From assembly GCA_027483465.1 (NCBI GenBank), contig JAIXUQ010000108.1, positions 161,806-225,805 on the forward strand: a stretch of DNA of 64,000 nucleotides, written 5' to 3'. The notes below the pieces were generated by a model that was given only the letters and a program-made list of their open reading frames with translations, was not told the DNA's origin and did no database searches. The position numbers were made by a program, and so were the translations under genes. Of the stretch, positions 17,296 to 29,145 are shown in pieces. Source of the DNA: Sphingomonadales bacterium (GTDB lineage Bacteria; Pseudomonadota; Alphaproteobacteria; Sphingomonadales; Sphingomonadaceae). Numbering within the stretch: position 1 is the stretch's first letter; each line of letters starts with the position of its first letter.

Positions 17296-19683
17296 TCAAT
17301 GCCGCACTGCCGGTTCGGCCGCCACCACCGCCGGCGGCTGCACCGCCTTCTCGTCGGCCTCGGTCCATTCAATCGGCACGAGCGGCTGGGTGAGGGCCAG
17401 CGCCAGCACCTCATCCACATGCGCCACCGGCACGATCTTCAGGCCTTGCTTCACATTGTCGGGGATCTCGGCCAGGTCCTTTTCGTTCTCGGCCGGGATC
17501 AGCACCGTGGTGATGCCGCCGCGCAGCGCCGCCAGCAATTTTTCCTTCAGGCCGCCAATCGGCAGAACGCGGCCGCGAAGGGTGACCTCACCCGTCATCG
17601 CCACATCGCGACGCACCGCAACCCCGGTCAGGGTGGAGATGATGGCCGTCACCATCGCGATCCCGGCCGACGGGCCATCCTTGGGCGTGGCGCCTTCCGG
17701 CACGTGCACATGGATGTCCTTCTTGTCGAACAGGCCGGGCTGGATGCCATAATGGGTGGCGCGGGCCCGCACAAAGCTGAGCGCCGCCGAAATCGATTCG
17801 GTCATGACGCTGCCCAGCTTGCCGGTGGTCTTGATATTGCCCTTGCCCGGCGCCGTCACCGCTTCGATGGTCAGCAGATCGCCGCCCACTTCCGTCCAGG
17901 CCAGCCCGGTCACCGCGCCGATCTGGTCCTCGCTGTCGGCAAGGCCGAACCGATATTTGCGCACCCCGGCAAAATCCGCGAGATTATCCGCGCAGACCGT
18001 CACGCTGCTGTCCTTGCCCTCCAGGATGCGGCGCAGCGCCTTGCGGGCCAGCTTGGCAATCTCGCGCTCCAGTTTGCGCACGCCGGCTTCACGGGTGTAA
18101 TAGCGGATCAGGTCGCGGATGGCGTCCTCGGTCACCGCGAACTCGGTCTTTTTCAGACCATGCGCCTCATATTGCTTCTCGATCAGGTGGCGCTGGGCGA
18201 TCTCGACCTTCTCGTCCTCGGTATAGCCCGACAGCGCGATGATCTCCATGCGGTCCAGCAGCGGCTGGGGCATGTTGTAGCTGTTGGCGGTGGTGACGAA
18301 CATCACGTCCGACAGATCATAATCCACTTCCAGATAATGATCGTTGAAGGCCTTGTTCTGTTCGGGGTCCAGCACCTCCAGCAGCGCCGAGGCTGGATCG
18401 CCGCGGAAATCCTGGCCCAGCTTGTCGATCTCATCCAGCAGGAACAGTGGGTTGGAGGTGCCGGCCTTCTTGAGATTCTGGATCACCTTGCCCGGCATCG
18501 ACCCGATATAGGTGCGCCGGTGGCCGCGGATTTCGGCCTCGTCGCGCACCCCGCCCAGGCTGTGGCGGATGAATTCCCGCCCCGTCGCCTTGGCGATGCT
18601 GCGGCCCAGGCTGGTCTTGCCCACGCCGGGTGGGCCCACCAGGCACAGGATCGGGCCCTTCAGCTTGGAGGTGCGCGCCTGCACGGCCAGATACTCGATG
18701 ATCCGGTCCTTCACCTTTTCCAGGCCATAATGATCGGCGTCCAGCACCGTCTGCGCGGCGACGATGTCCTTCTTGATCTTGGATTTCTTGCCCCACGGCA
18801 GGCCCAGCAGCGTGTCGAGATAGTTGCGCACCACCGTGGCCTCGGCCGACTGCGGCGCCATGGCGCGGAATTTCTTCAATTCCGCCAGGGCCTTTTCGCG
18901 CGCTTCCTTCGACAATTTGGTCTTCTTGATCCGCTCCTCAAACTCGGCGGCCTCGTCCTTGTCTTCCTCCTCGCCCAGCTCGCGCTGAATGGCCTTCATC
19001 TGCTCATTCAGATAATATTCGCGCTGGGTCTTCTCCATCTGCTTCTTCACGCGGTTGCGGATCTTTTTCTCCACCTGCAACACGCCCAGTTCGCCTTCCA
19101 TGAAGGCGAAAATCTTCTCCAGCCGCGCCGCCACATCGGGTTCGGCCAGCAGGCCCTGCTTGTCGGCGATCTTCAGGCCCAGATTGGCCGCCACCGTGTC
19201 GGCAAAGCGCGCCGGCTCTTCGATCGCGGCGATCTGGTTGGCGATTTCCGAGGCGACCTTGCGGTTCAGCTTCACATATTGCTCGAACTGCTTCTGGGCC
19301 GAGCGCAACAGCGCGCCCACCTCATTCTCGTCGCGCACCACATCCTCGCGCGGGGCAACGGCCGCCACCAGGTGCGGGCCGCTGCTGTCCAGCCCGGTCA
19401 GCGTGGCGCGGCCCTGGCCCTCCACCAGCACCTTCACCGTGCCGTCGGGCAGCTTGAGCAGCTGCAGCACGGTGGCGATGGTGCCGACATCATAAAGCTC
19501 ATCGGCGCCGGGATCTTCGTCACCGGGGTTCTTCTGGCTCAGCAGGAAGACGGTCTTGCCGTCCTGCATGGCGGCTTCCAGTGCGCTCACCGATTTTTCG
19601 CGGCCCACAAACAGCGGCACAATCATCTGCGGAAACACCACGATATCGCGCAGCGGCAACACGGGCAGGGTCTGGTTCGTCAT
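17296..19683 (-). CDS. lon: ATP-dependent protease Lon
   Basis: ATG 19683 ([19 protein letters not shown]) gives 795 residues, normal for Lon A; upstream in-frame codons are non-coding. The N-terminal substrate-binding domain leads into a coiled coil ([20 protein letters not shown]). The AAA+ module has Walker [10 protein letters not shown] and Walker [11 protein letters not shown], and the protease domain has catalytic Ser672 in PKDGPSAG and Lys715 in GGLKEK. Lon degrades misfolded and regulatory proteins in the cytoplasm. The C-terminal tail after about residue 770 is Ala/Pro-rich. It stands alone, with 170 bp upstream before the CoA-transferase gene; no clear heat-shock promoter was identified there. 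Confidence 0.98.
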   Translation of the reverse strand: MTNQTLPVLPLRDIVVFPQMIVPLFVGREKSVSALEAAMQDGKTVFLLSQKNPGDEDPGADELYDVGTIATVLQLLKLPDGTVKVLVEGQGRATLTGLDSSGPHLVAAVAPREDVVRDENEVGALLRSAQKQFEQYVKLNRKVASEIANQIAAIEEPARFADTVAANLGLKIADKQGLLAEPDVAARLEKIFAFMEGELGVLQVEKKIRNRVKKQMEKTQREYYLNEQMKAIQRELGEEEDKDEAAEFEERIKKTKLSKEAREKALAELKKFRAMAPQSAEATVVRNYLDTLLGLPWGKKSKIKKDIVAAQTVLDADHYGLEKVKDRIIEYLAVQARTSKLKGPILCLVGPPGVGKTSLGRSIAKATGREFIRHSLGGVRDEAEIRGHRRTYIGSMPGKVIQNLKKAGTSNPLFLLDEIDKLGQDFRGDPASALLEVLDPEQNKAFNDHYLEVDYDLSDVMFVTTANSYNMPQPLLDRMEIIALSGYTEDEKVEIAQRHLIEKQYEAHGLKKTEFAVTEDAIRDLIRYYTREAGVRKLEREIAKLARKALRRILEGKDSSVTVCADNLADFAGVRKYRFGLADSEDQIGAVTGLAWTEVGGDLLTIEAVTAPGKGNIKTTGKLGSVMTESISAALSFVRARATHYGIQPGLFDKKDIHVHVPEGATPKDGPSAGIAMVTAIISTLTGVAVRRDVAMTGEVTLRGRVLPIGGLKEKLLAALRGGITTVLIPAENEKDLAEIPDNVKQGLKIVPVAHVDEVLALALTQPLVPIEWTEADEKAVQPPAVVAAEPAVRH

Positions 19684-19853
19684 GGTCACTCCACTGGGGC
19701 GGCACGCCGCCACCCCGCATCACCACCCGATATGGGAAACGCGTGGCCCGGCTGCAATGGCAGAATCAGCGCAGGCCTCCCCACAATGATGCAAGAGCCA
19801 TGCCGGCCGCACCAGTGGCTGCGGCCGGTGCCGATGCCGCATGGCACCAGCCA

Positions 19854-21047
19854 TCAATCCCGCACCGCGCCTGCGGCAATCAGGGCGGCAATGGCGGCAT
19901 CATCATAGCCCAGGGCGGCAAGCAACTGCCGGCTGTGCTGGCCCAGATGCGGTGCCGGGCCGGGTGGCGGCAGCGCCGCCGCGCCAAAGCGGGCCGGCGC
20001 CCGCGCCTGCCGCACCCGGCCAGTCGCATCGTCATGCGCCACATTGATGCAGATGCCATTGTGCTGCACCTGGGCATCGTCAGGCACATCCTCCAGCGCC
20101 ACCACCGGGCCGCCCACAGCGCCGTGGGCCACAAAGCCAGCCATCAGTTCGGCCCGCGTGCGCCGCGCCATTTCGGCGGAAACCTGCGGCGCCCATTCGC
20201 GCTGATGCTTGATGCGCCCGGCGGTGGAGGCAAAGCGCGGATCATCGGCCAGATCATCGCGGCCCAGGCTGCGGGTGAGCGCCACGAACTCGGCGGTTTG
20301 CAGGGCACCGATCGCCACCTGGCCATCGGCCGCCTTCCACAGCCGCATCTGGGCGCCATATTCCGGCCAGCGTTCGGGCGGATCATCCAGAAAGGCGTTG
20401 TTGTACATGCCATCGGGCCAGTTGAAGGCGATTGCAGCGTCCAGCATCGCCACCTCCACCCGTTCACCGCCGGCATCCGGCCCGCCCTGTTCCCGCCGCA
20501 ACAGGGCCGCGGTGATCGCCTGCGCCGCGGTCAGCGCCGTCACCTTGTCGGCCACCAGGTGGCGCACCAGGCCGGGCGTCCCCTCCTTGTCCACCTGCGA
20601 GGCGGCAATGCCCGAAACCGCCTGGATCACCGGATCATACACGCGCACATTCTGATACGGGCCATCGGGGCCAAAGCCGGTGATGCTGCAATAGACGATG
20701 CGCGGATTGAGCGCGCGGATATGGTCCCAACCCAGGCCCAGCCGCGCCATCACGCCGGGGCGGAAATTCTCGATCAGCACATCGGCGGTGGCGATCAGCC
20801 GTTCCAGCACCGCCACGCCCTCGGCCGATTTCAGATCAAGGCACAGGCCCTGCTTGCCGCGGTTGACGGCAATGAACATCGACGACAGATCGCCCTTTTT
20901 CGGCCCCAGCGTGCGCACCGGATCGCCGCCGGGGCTTTCCACCTTGATCACCTCGGCACCCTGGTCGGCCAGCATAGTTGCCGCCATCGGGCCGGAAACG
21001 ATCTGCGAGCAATCAACGATGCGATAGCCTGCCAGCGGTCCGCTCAT
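19854..21047 (-). CDS. CaiB/BaiF family CoA-transferase
   Basis: ATG 21047 gives 397 residues, the usual size of class III CoA-transferases. Motifs are LAGYRIVDCSQIVSGPMAATMLADQGAEVIKVE at the N-terminus (Rossmann start), DLKSAEG, VLIENFRPGVMARLGLG and VEVAMLDAAIAF, in which the Asp is the expected acyl-forming residue. These enzymes move CoA between carboxylic acids, such as carnitine, formate/oxalate or aromatic acids. The gene lies 11 bp after the MHS transporter gene on the same strand, suggesting uptake followed by CoA activation of the same acid. The substrate is unknown. Confidence 0.88.
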   Translation of the reverse strand: MSGPLAGYRIVDCSQIVSGPMAATMLADQGAEVIKVESPGGDPVRTLGPKKGDLSSMFIAVNRGKQGLCLDLKSAEGVAVLERLIATADVLIENFRPGVMARLGLGWDHIRALNPRIVYCSITGFGPDGPYQNVRVYDPVIQAVSGIAASQVDKEGTPGLVRHLVADKVTALTAAQAITAALLRREQGGPDAGGERVEVAMLDAAIAFNWPDGMYNNAFLDDPPERWPEYGAQMRLWKAADGQVAIGALQTAEFVALTRSLGRDDLADDPRFASTAGRIKHQREWAPQVSAEMARRTRAELMAGFVAHGAVGGPVVALEDVPDDAQVQHNGICINVAHDDATGRVRQARAPARFGAAALPPPGPAPHLGQHSRQLLAALGYDDAAIAALIAAGAVRD

Positions 21048-21058
21048 CACCCGGCCCC

Positions 21059-22642
21059 TCAATCGTGGATATTGATGTCGCGCGTGTCTTTCAGGAACAG
21101 CAGCATCACGACGAGGCCAACCACCACCACCGCAATCGTGTACCACAGGCCCGCAAAGACATCGCCCGTCTTGACCACGATATACTGCGAGACCACTGGC
21201 AGAAACCCGCCGAAATAGCCGGTGCCGATATGGTAGGGCACCGACATCGAGGTGTAGCGCACCCGCGCCGGGAACATTTCCACCAGCAGCGCGGCGATCG
21301 GTGCATAGGTCCAGCCGCTGAGCAGGCCGATGGCCATCACCGCCAGCAGCAATTGCCAGGCGACGATGCGATCGGGATCGGCCTTTTCCGGCCAGCCGGC
21401 GGCGTTGAGCGCGGCACCCCACTTGTCCTTGTCAAAGCCTTCCAGATGCGCGCCGGCCACATTCAGCGCCAGCACCCCGGTATCGCGCTTTTCATAGGAC
21501 ACGCCGCGCTTGGTCAGCCATTCCAGCGCCTTGCCGCACTCGGCCTCCTGCTTGAGGAAGATATTATACTGGCAAGCCGGCAGATCGACCGTCACCGGCG
21601 CATTGGCAATGGCTTCCGACAGCGCCGGGTTGGCGCCCTTGGCCATCAGGGTGAAGATCGGGAACAGCGCCACCAGCGTGAGCGCAAAGCCGGCGCTGAG
21701 CACCTGCTTTCGGCCAAACCGGTCAGACAGGCCGCCGAAATAGATATAGGCCGGTGCCGACACCGCCACCCCCACCGCCAGATAGAGCAGGGCCTGGGTT
21801 TCGGGCAGGCGCGCCGTGTTCTGCAGGAAATAGAGCGTGCCGAACTGGCTGGTGTAGAAAATCACCGTGAAGCCGGCCGACACCGCCAGCGCCACCAGCA
21901 ACCGCCCCTTGTTGCCCGGTGCCGACAGCGCATCCCTGAACGGATTGGCCGATGTGGTGCCCGATGCCTTCATCTTCTGGAACACCGGGCTTTCCGACAA
22001 TTTCATCCGCACCCAGATCGAAATGCCCAGCAGCAACAGCGAGACGATGAACGGAACGCGCCAGCCCCAGGCGGCAAATTCGGCTTCCGGAATGATCGCC
22101 TTGGTGGCCAGCACCACCGCCAGCGTGAGCATGAAGCCGCCAGCCGCCGCCGCCTGGATCCAGCTCGTATAGGCGCCGCGTTTGCCCTTGGGCGCATGCT
22201 CGGCCACATAAATCGCCGCCCCGCCATATTCGCCGCCCAGCGCCAGCCCCTGCAGTGTGCGCAGGGTGAGCAGCAGGATCGGCGCCACGATGCCAGCTTG
22301 TTCGAATGTGGGCAGCAGGCCGATGCAGGCGGTGGCGCCGCCCATCATGGCGATGGTGATCAGGAATGTGTATTTGCGCCCCACCCGATCCCCGAACCAG
22401 CCGAACACGAGGGCGCCAAGGGGCCGGAAGAAAAAGCCGATGGCAAAGGCAAACAGGCTGAACAGCAATTCGGTGGTGGGGTTGCCGGTGGCAAAGAACA
22501 GCTTGCCGAGCAGGCTGGCGAGGATGCCGTAGAGGAAAAAATCATACCATTCGAACACGGTGCCCAGGCTGGATGCCACAATCACCAGCCGATCCCGCTT
22601 CGGGTCGATCACATCGTCGATGGTCTCGTCTGAACCGCTCAA
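21059..22642 (-). CDS. MHS-type major facilitator transporter with an exported insert
   Basis: I favour the TTG start at 22642 (ribosome site GGGAGG), giving 527 residues; the ATG at 22723 would add a non-coding-like Arg-rich tail reaching almost to the divergent neighbour. The protein shows MHS family features: ASSLGTVFEWYDFFLYG in helix 1, GWFGDRVGRKYTF, and LRTLQGLALGGEYGGAAIYVAEH. About twelve helices are visible. Between helices 9 and 10 lies an insert of roughly 100 residues with two cysteines (DLPACQYN and EAECGKAL). MHS transporters import organic acids with protons. It forms a unit with the downstream CaiB-type gene, so a carboxylate substrate is likely. Confidence 0.85.
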   Translation of the reverse strand: MSGSDETIDDVIDPKRDRLVIVASSLGTVFEWYDFFLYGILASLLGKLFFATGNPTTELLFSLFAFAIGFFFRPLGALVFGWFGDRVGRKYTFLITIAMMGGATACIGLLPTFEQAGIVAPILLLTLRTLQGLALGGEYGGAAIYVAEHAPKGKRGAYTSWIQAAAAGGFMLTLAVVLATKAIIPEAEFAAWGWRVPFIVSLLLLGISIWVRMKLSESPVFQKMKASGTTSANPFRDALSAPGNKGRLLVALAVSAGFTVIFYTSQFGTLYFLQNTARLPETQALLYLAVGVAVSAPAYIYFGGLSDRFGRKQVLSAGFALTLVALFPIFTLMAKGANPALSEAIANAPVTVDLPACQYNIFLKQEAECGKALEWLTKRGVSYEKRDTGVLALNVAGAHLEGFDKDKWGAALNAAGWPEKADPDRIVAWQLLLAVMAIGLLSGWTYAPIAALLVEMFPARVRYTSMSVPYHIGTGYFGGFLPVVSQYIVVKTGDVFAGLWYTIAVVVVGLVVMLLFLKDTRDINIHD

Positions 22643-22734
22643 GCCCCGGCCTCCCCGCCTGTTCCCTTGCCTTTCCGCATAGCGGAAGCGGCGGGCGTTG
22701 CAATGGGGTGCCGCGGCGGGCAAGGCTGACGGCC

Positions 22735-24318
22735 ATGCGACATGACGCGATCATCATCGGCGGTGGCCACAACGGGCTGGTGACGGCCTTCTATCTGGCG
22801 AAGGCCGGCCTGAAGGTGCACATCTGCGAGGCGCGCGATGTGGTGGGCGGGGCCTGCGTCACCGAGGAATTCGCGCCGGGTTTCCGCAATTCCACCGCCA
22901 GCTACACCGTCTCGCTGCTGCAGGAAAAGGTCGCGGCCGAGATGCGGCTGGCCGATCATGGCCTCAGGGTGGTGCTGCGCCCCCTCAACAACTTCCTGCC
23001 GCTCGACGGCGATTATCTCAAGGTCGGCGCCGGCCAGACGCAGGCCGAGGTGGCCCGCTTCTCGCCAAAAGACGCCGCCGCCCTGCCCGCCTATGACGCA
23101 CGGCTGGAGGTGTTGGCCGACCAGATGCGCCGCCTCGCGCTGAAAACCCCGCCTGGGCGTGGGCTGAAGGGCATGGCCGCGCTCGCCGCGCAGGGCTGGC
23201 CGCTGCTGGGGCTGGATGCCGGGGAGCAGCGCGATCTCTTCGCCCTGTTCACCCGTTCGGCACGCGAATTTCTTGATGGCTGGTTTGAATCGACGCCGAT
23301 CAAGGCGGTGCTGGGCTTTGATTCCATCGTCGGCCATTTCGCCAGCCCCGACACGCCGGGCAGCGCCTATGTCCTCCTCCACCATGTCTTCGGCCAGGCG
23401 TGTGGCATCAAGGGCGCCTGGGGCCATGCCATCGGCGGCATGGGCGCCATCACCCAGGCCATGGCCAGGGCCTGTGCCGCCACCGGTGCTTCGATCGGGC
23501 TGGAAGAGCGTGTGGCGCGGGTGAACGTGGTGGGCGGCAAGGCGGTTGGCGTCACCCTGTGCGATGGCCGCACGCTCGAAGCCCCGGTCATCGCCAGCAA
23601 CGCCGGCCCCGCCCTGTTGTTCCGCCAACTGGTTGACCGCGCCGATCTGCCGGCCGATTTCGCCCACGCGATGGATGGCTATGCCGCCGGCTCCGGCACC
23701 TTCCGCATGAATGTCGCCTTGTCGGAACTGCCGCGCTTCTCGGTCCTGCCTGAACCCGGCCCCCACCATGGCGCCGGAATCATCATCGCCCCCAGCCTGG
23801 ATTATATGGACCGCGCCTTCACCGATGCCAAAACCCACGGCTGGTCGCGCCAACCCATCGTCGAAATGCTCATTCCGTCGACGCTTGACGACACGCTGGC
23901 CCCGCCCGGCGCCCATGTCGCCAGCCTGTTTTGCCAGCAATTCGCCCCCACCCTGCCCAATGGCCAAAGCTGGGACGACGTGCGCGGGACCGTCGCCGAT
24001 CTGATCATCGACACCGTCACCGCCCACGCCCCCAATTTCAAGGCCAGCATCCTTGCCCGCCAGATCCATTCGCCGCTCGATCTCGAACGCAAGTTCGGCC
24101 TGATCGGCGGGGACATTTTCCACGGCCGCATCAGCCTTGATCAGCTTTGGGCCGCCCGCCCCGTGCTCGGCCATGGCGACCACCGCATGCCGATCAAGGG
24201 CCTTTATCTGTGCGGCAGCGGCGCCCACCCGGGCGGCGGCGTGACCGGTGCGCCGGGCCACAACGCGGCGCGGGAGATCCTGGCCGACCGGCCGGTTTAC
24301 GCCCGCCTGCGGCTGTAG
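22735..24318 (+). CDS. CrtI/PYROXD2-like FAD-dependent oxidoreductase
   Basis: ATG 22735 gives 527 residues. The N-terminus HDAIIIGGGHNGLVTAFYLAKAG is the FAD dinucleotide-binding motif, followed by LKVHICEARDVVGGACVTEE. The C-terminus GLYLCGSGAHPGGGVTGAPG is the second FAD motif shared by phytoene desaturases. The overall pattern fits the PYROXD2 group, whose substrates are unknown, rather than a true carotenoid desaturase, and no crtB or crtE lies nearby. It is divergent from the MHS transporter (about 90 bp) and its last 22 bp overlap the convergent permease gene. Confidence 0.82.
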   Translation: MRHDAIIIGGGHNGLVTAFYLAKAGLKVHICEARDVVGGACVTEEFAPGFRNSTASYTVSLLQEKVAAEMRLADHGLRVVLRPLNNFLPLDGDYLKVGAGQTQAEVARFSPKDAAALPAYDARLEVLADQMRRLALKTPPGRGLKGMAALAAQGWPLLGLDAGEQRDLFALFTRSAREFLDGWFESTPIKAVLGFDSIVGHFASPDTPGSAYVLLHHVFGQACGIKGAWGHAIGGMGAITQAMARACAATGASIGLEERVARVNVVGGKAVGVTLCDGRTLEAPVIASNAGPALLFRQLVDRADLPADFAHAMDGYAAGSGTFRMNVALSELPRFSVLPEPGPHHGAGIIIAPSLDYMDRAFTDAKTHGWSRQPIVEMLIPSTLDDTLAPPGAHVASLFCQQFAPTLPNGQSWDDVRGTVADLIIDTVTAHAPNFKASILARQIHSPLDLERKFGLIGGDIFHGRISLDQLWAARPVLGHGDHRMPIKGLYLCGSGAHPGGGVTGAPGHNAAREILADRPVYARLRL

Positions 24319-25571
24319 AGCAGCACCGGCACCCCCGCCGCCACCAGCGCGATGCACCACAAATTGGGTTCCAGCCCGGCAGCATAGAGCGCGAACAGCG
24401 AATAGAGCACGCCCAGCACCCCCACCAGCCGCAACCAGCCCTTGAGCAGCTTCACGGCCGCCACAGCGACCGCCAGATAGCCCACCAACATGGCCGAGGT
24501 GGCCACCAGGATGGTGAATTCGAACAGGCCCGACAGGCTGCGATCGATGTTCAGCAGCACCAGCCCCGCCGGCAGCAGGCCCGACAGGATCAGCCCTGCC
24601 GCCGGCGCCCCGGCCCGGTTGAGCACGGCGAAGCGCGCCGGAAACTGCCCGGCCAGCGCCAGCGCGCGCGGCAGTTCAGCCACTGTCAGCGTCAGGCCGT
24701 TGACCGTGCCCAGCGCCGAGATCGCGGCAAACACGCCGATCAGCGCCGCCGGCCGGCTGCCCACGAAGGGCGCGGCGAAATCGGCGAAGGGCGCATTGCT
24801 GCCGGCCAGGGCATCGGCCGGCACCAGCGCGATCATCGCCGCCGAAATCGCCATGTAAAGAATGCCGGCCAACAGCGGCCCCAACAGCGTGGCGAGCGGC
24901 ACGATGATATGCGCGCGCCGGATCTTGTCGGCCGGCACGGTGGCGCTTTCAAACGCCAGAAACGCCCACATGGTGAGCGTGACCGAGGTGATCACCCCAT
25001 CGGCCTGCATCGGCGCCGGCGGGTTGACCACCGCCGCGCCGCCCTTGTCGATCAGCAGCCAGCCGGCAATGCCCAGCACCGCCAGCAGCGGCAGCAGCTT
25101 GAGGAAGGTGGTGGCCAGTTGCACGAAGCTGGCTGCCGGCGCACCCGCCAGGTTGATCAGCGTCACCAGCGCCAGCACCGCCGCTGCCGCCACGGCGCTC
25201 AACAGCGGGTCCTGCCCCAGGCCGGGCCACAGCACGGTGAAATTGGAGACGACCGCCACCGCCAGCGCGGCATTGCCCACCCACACGCCGATCCAGTAAC
25301 TCCACGCCGCGATGAAGCTGCTGCGCGGGCCAAAGGCGGTTTCCACATAGGCATGCGGCCCGCAGGTGCCGGGCATCTGGCGGCTCAGCGCGGCATAGCA
25401 CCCCGCCAGCGCCAGTGTGCCGGCCAGCGCGATCATCCAGCCGCCCATCGCTGACCAGCCATAAGGCGCCAGCGTGGCCGGCAGCAGGAACACGCCCGAG
25501 CCGACCATGTTGCCCACCACCAGGGCCAGGGCGGCCATCAGGCCCAGTTCGCGCTTGCTGTCTGCCATCAT
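24297..25571 (-). CDS. APC-superfamily amino-acid permease (antiporter-like)
   Basis: The 424-residue protein has about twelve membrane helices. The N-terminus LGLMAALALVVGNMVGSGVFLLPATLAPYG contains the Gly-Ser-Gly unwound substrate-binding turn of the APC fold. ALSRQMPGTCGPHAYVETAFG and MWAFLAFESATVPADKIRRA fit the basic amino-acid/polyamine antiporter branch (AdiC/PotE-like). It would move an amino acid or amine across the inner membrane; the substrate is not determined. The 3' end overlaps the CrtI-like gene by 22 bp, and it is divergent from edd. Confidence 0.85.
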   Translation of the reverse strand: MMADSKRELGLMAALALVVGNMVGSGVFLLPATLAPYGWSAMGGWMIALAGTLALAGCYAALSRQMPGTCGPHAYVETAFGPRSSFIAAWSYWIGVWVGNAALAVAVVSNFTVLWPGLGQDPLLSAVAAAAVLALVTLINLAGAPAASFVQLATTFLKLLPLLAVLGIAGWLLIDKGGAAVVNPPAPMQADGVITSVTLTMWAFLAFESATVPADKIRRAHIIVPLATLLGPLLAGILYMAISAAMIALVPADALAGSNAPFADFAAPFVGSRPAALIGVFAAISALGTVNGLTLTVAELPRALALAGQFPARFAVLNRAGAPAAGLILSGLLPAGLVLLNIDRSLSGLFEFTILVATSAMLVGYLAVAVAAVKLLKGWLRLVGVLGVLYSLFALYAAGLEPNLWCIALVAAGVPVLLYSRRRA

Positions 25572-25665
25572 TCCCCCGGCATCTTGCTGCCTGCTGGCTG
25601 CCGGCCCGTCAATGCATAGCTATTCACCCCTGCCAATTTCGGGCCGCCGCGCCTAAATTGCCGTC

Positions 25666-27486
<1,821 letters not shown>

Positions 27487-27492
27487 AACGCA

Positions 27493-27522
27493 GGCGGCCG
27501 GGGTGTCGCCACCCCGGCCGCC
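27493..27522. terminator. Perfect 13-bp hairpin between convergent edd and pseudoazurin genes
   Basis: Arms GGCGGCCGGGGTG (27493-27505) and CACCCCGGCCGCC (27510-27522) are perfectly complementary with loop TCGC. It sits between two convergent stops. There is no T-run on either side, so termination would rely on stem strength; it could also act as an mRNA 3' stabiliser. Confidence 0.6.
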
Positions 27523-27544
27523 GCTCAGCAACAATGGCTGATGC

Positions 27545-27976
27545 TTACTTGGCCTGGGCCAGATAGGCGGCCATGCGCTTGGTGGCCAGCGGGGAGAGCT
27601 TCACCGCCTTGGCCGCCGCCAGATTGGCCGACGGGCCGTTGCCCACCTGCACCAGCGCCACCATGCCCATGGAGAAGTGCGGCAGGCACTTGATGCCATA
27701 CAGGCCGGGCTTGCCCGCCTTCAGCACGAAATCCTTGCCCATCTGGCCCTTCTGTTCGGCTTCACCGGCCGGCAGCAGGCCCGGGATGGTCTGGGCGTTG
27801 TGACCGGGGTTGGTGGCGACGAACTTGATCGTGTCCCCCGGGGCGGCCTTGATGAAGCCCGGTTCGAACACCATCGCGCCTTCCTTGCCCTTGTTGAGCA
27901 TCTGGACGGTGATTTCCTTGGCAGCAACAGGCGCGGCCACCATCATGGCAACCACTGCAAAGCCCAGAAACTTCAT
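27545..27976 (-). CDS. Pseudoazurin (type I blue copper protein)
   Basis: ATG 27976 follows an excellent ribosome site (GAGGAGGAACAT), so the longer upstream frame is rejected. The 143-residue precursor has a signal peptide ending in APVAAK. Copper ligands are His59 (NPGHNAQ), Cys97 and His100 (KCLPHF) and Met105. Their spacing of 38, 3 and 5 residues is exactly that of pseudoazurins. The protein carries electrons in the periplasm, classically to nitrite or nitrous-oxide reductase or to peroxidases. No denitrification gene is visible nearby, so its partner here is unknown. It stands as a single gene. Confidence 0.94.
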   Translation of the reverse strand: MKFLGFAVVAMMVAAPVAAKEITVQMLNKGKEGAMVFEPGFIKAAPGDTIKFVATNPGHNAQTIPGLLPAGEAEQKGQMGKDFVLKAGKPGLYGIKCLPHFSMGMVALVQVGNGPSANLAAAKAVKLSPLATKRMAAYLAQAK

Positions 27977-28116
27977 ATGTTCCTCCTCAAGCGCCGGCCA
28001 ATAAGCCACGCCGCCCCCGATGGCGGCCGTGCTGCCAGCGAATCTTCAGTGCAGCGGCCGATAAAAGCGCTGGCGGCCAGGCTCAAGCATGGCGCATTGC
28101 CACAGCCTGCGGCGGG

Positions 28117-29145
28117 TCAAAGGCTGGCGATGATCCCCACCGCCGGATCGATGCGCCCACCCACCAGATCGGCCCAGGCCGCCGCCACGGCATTAGGGCC
28201 GCGCACATGGGCGATGCGCAGCCAGCCCAGCGTGCCGGCAAAGCCGCGCCACGCCGCCTGCAGCCGTTCATCAAAACCGGCCGGCCCCCATTCGGCCACC
28301 CGGCCCTGCGCCACGGTGGGTGCGAAGAACAGTTCGGGCGCCGGCCCCGGCAGCGCGCTGACATTGCCTTCCTGCCAATGCGTGTCGCCCACCACATGGC
28401 TTTCCTTCAGCCGCGCGCCCAACTGGCTGTGCACCGCCAGCCGCACGGCGCCATTGCCGGAAAAATCGACAAAGGCGATGGCATCGCCGGTGATCGCGGC
28501 CACCTCGTCATAGCCCAGCACCTGATCAAAATAGCCGGTGGCGGCACAGAAATCGCGATTGCCCGGCGAGGTGAGGCCCACCACCCGCTGGCGGCCGCGC
28601 GCCGCTTGCGCCACCCCCAGCGCCGTTTTGGACGAAGCGGACGACAGCAGCAGCGTGTCCACCGGCCGCGGCGCCAGCATCACATCGATCAGGAAGGCGG
28701 TGGCATAGAGCGGGCGGAACAGGCACTGCAAATCCTCGCTGCCCCATTCGTCCCCCGCCGGGGTGTAACGGTTGTAGAAGGGCGGCAACCCGGCACGGTG
28801 GGCGGCGCCATCGGTGAAGCCCGAAGCGCCCACCGCCACCGGCTGCAGCAGCGCGGCGCCGGCCATCGGCCAATAGCCGAAATAGCGCGCGCCTGTGGCG
28901 ACGCCATCCGCACGGCTGTCCTCCACCCGGCCAAAACCCCACACCGGCACGATGCCAAAGCCATCCGGGCCGGGGAAGAAATTCCAATAGGCGAAATCCT
29001 CGCCATGCACGGCATAGGTGACATTGTTGGCAGTGAGCGCGAAACGCTCGACGATGATGCGGGCCTGGCCCGGCGCGGCGGTGCCGGCATCGGCCAGCGC
29101 CATGGTTTCGTCCAGGGCCCCCTTGCGAACGGCGATCAGGGTCAT
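28117..29145 (-). CDS. DUF2855 family protein (MDR-like, function unknown)
   Basis: The 342-residue protein resembles the DUF2855 family, distant relatives of medium-chain dehydrogenases. The region VDTLLLSSASSKTALGVAQAARGRQRVVGLTSPGN reads as a degenerate Rossmann beta-alpha-beta with an SSASSKT element. The N-terminal half (MTLIAVRKGALDETMAL, FALTANNVTYAVHG) resembles the GroES-like fold. No zinc-ligand set is seen. Its start overlaps the GH42 stop by ATGA (29142-29145), so both should be made together. No activity is assigned to this family, so I give none. A link to sugar metabolism is inferred from coupling only. Confidence 0.78.
   Translation of the reverse strand: MTLIAVRKGALDETMALADAGTAAPGQARIIVERFALTANNVTYAVHGEDFAYWNFFPGPDGFGIVPVWGFGRVEDSRADGVATGARYFGYWPMAGAALLQPVAVGASGFTDGAAHRAGLPPFYNRYTPAGDEWGSEDLQCLFRPLYATAFLIDVMLAPRPVDTLLLSSASSKTALGVAQAARGRQRVVGLTSPGNRDFCAATGYFDQVLGYDEVAAITGDAIAFVDFSGNGAVRLAVHSQLGARLKESHVVGDTHWQEGNVSALPGPAPELFFAPTVAQGRVAEWGPAGFDERLQAAWRGFAGTLGWLRIAHVRGPNAVAAAWADLVGGRIDPAVGIIASL

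Noticed and set aside
17278..19908. 876-codon open frame on the plus strand
   Set aside because: It lies antisense to lon. The translation is rich in His, Gln, Arg, Gly and Ala without any domain, as expected for the reverse frame of a GC-rich gene.
22643..22723. ATG start of the MHS transporter at 22723
   Set aside because: It would add 27 Arg/Gly-rich residues and reach within 12 bp of the divergent gene; TTG 22642 has a better ribosome site and starts near the first family motif.
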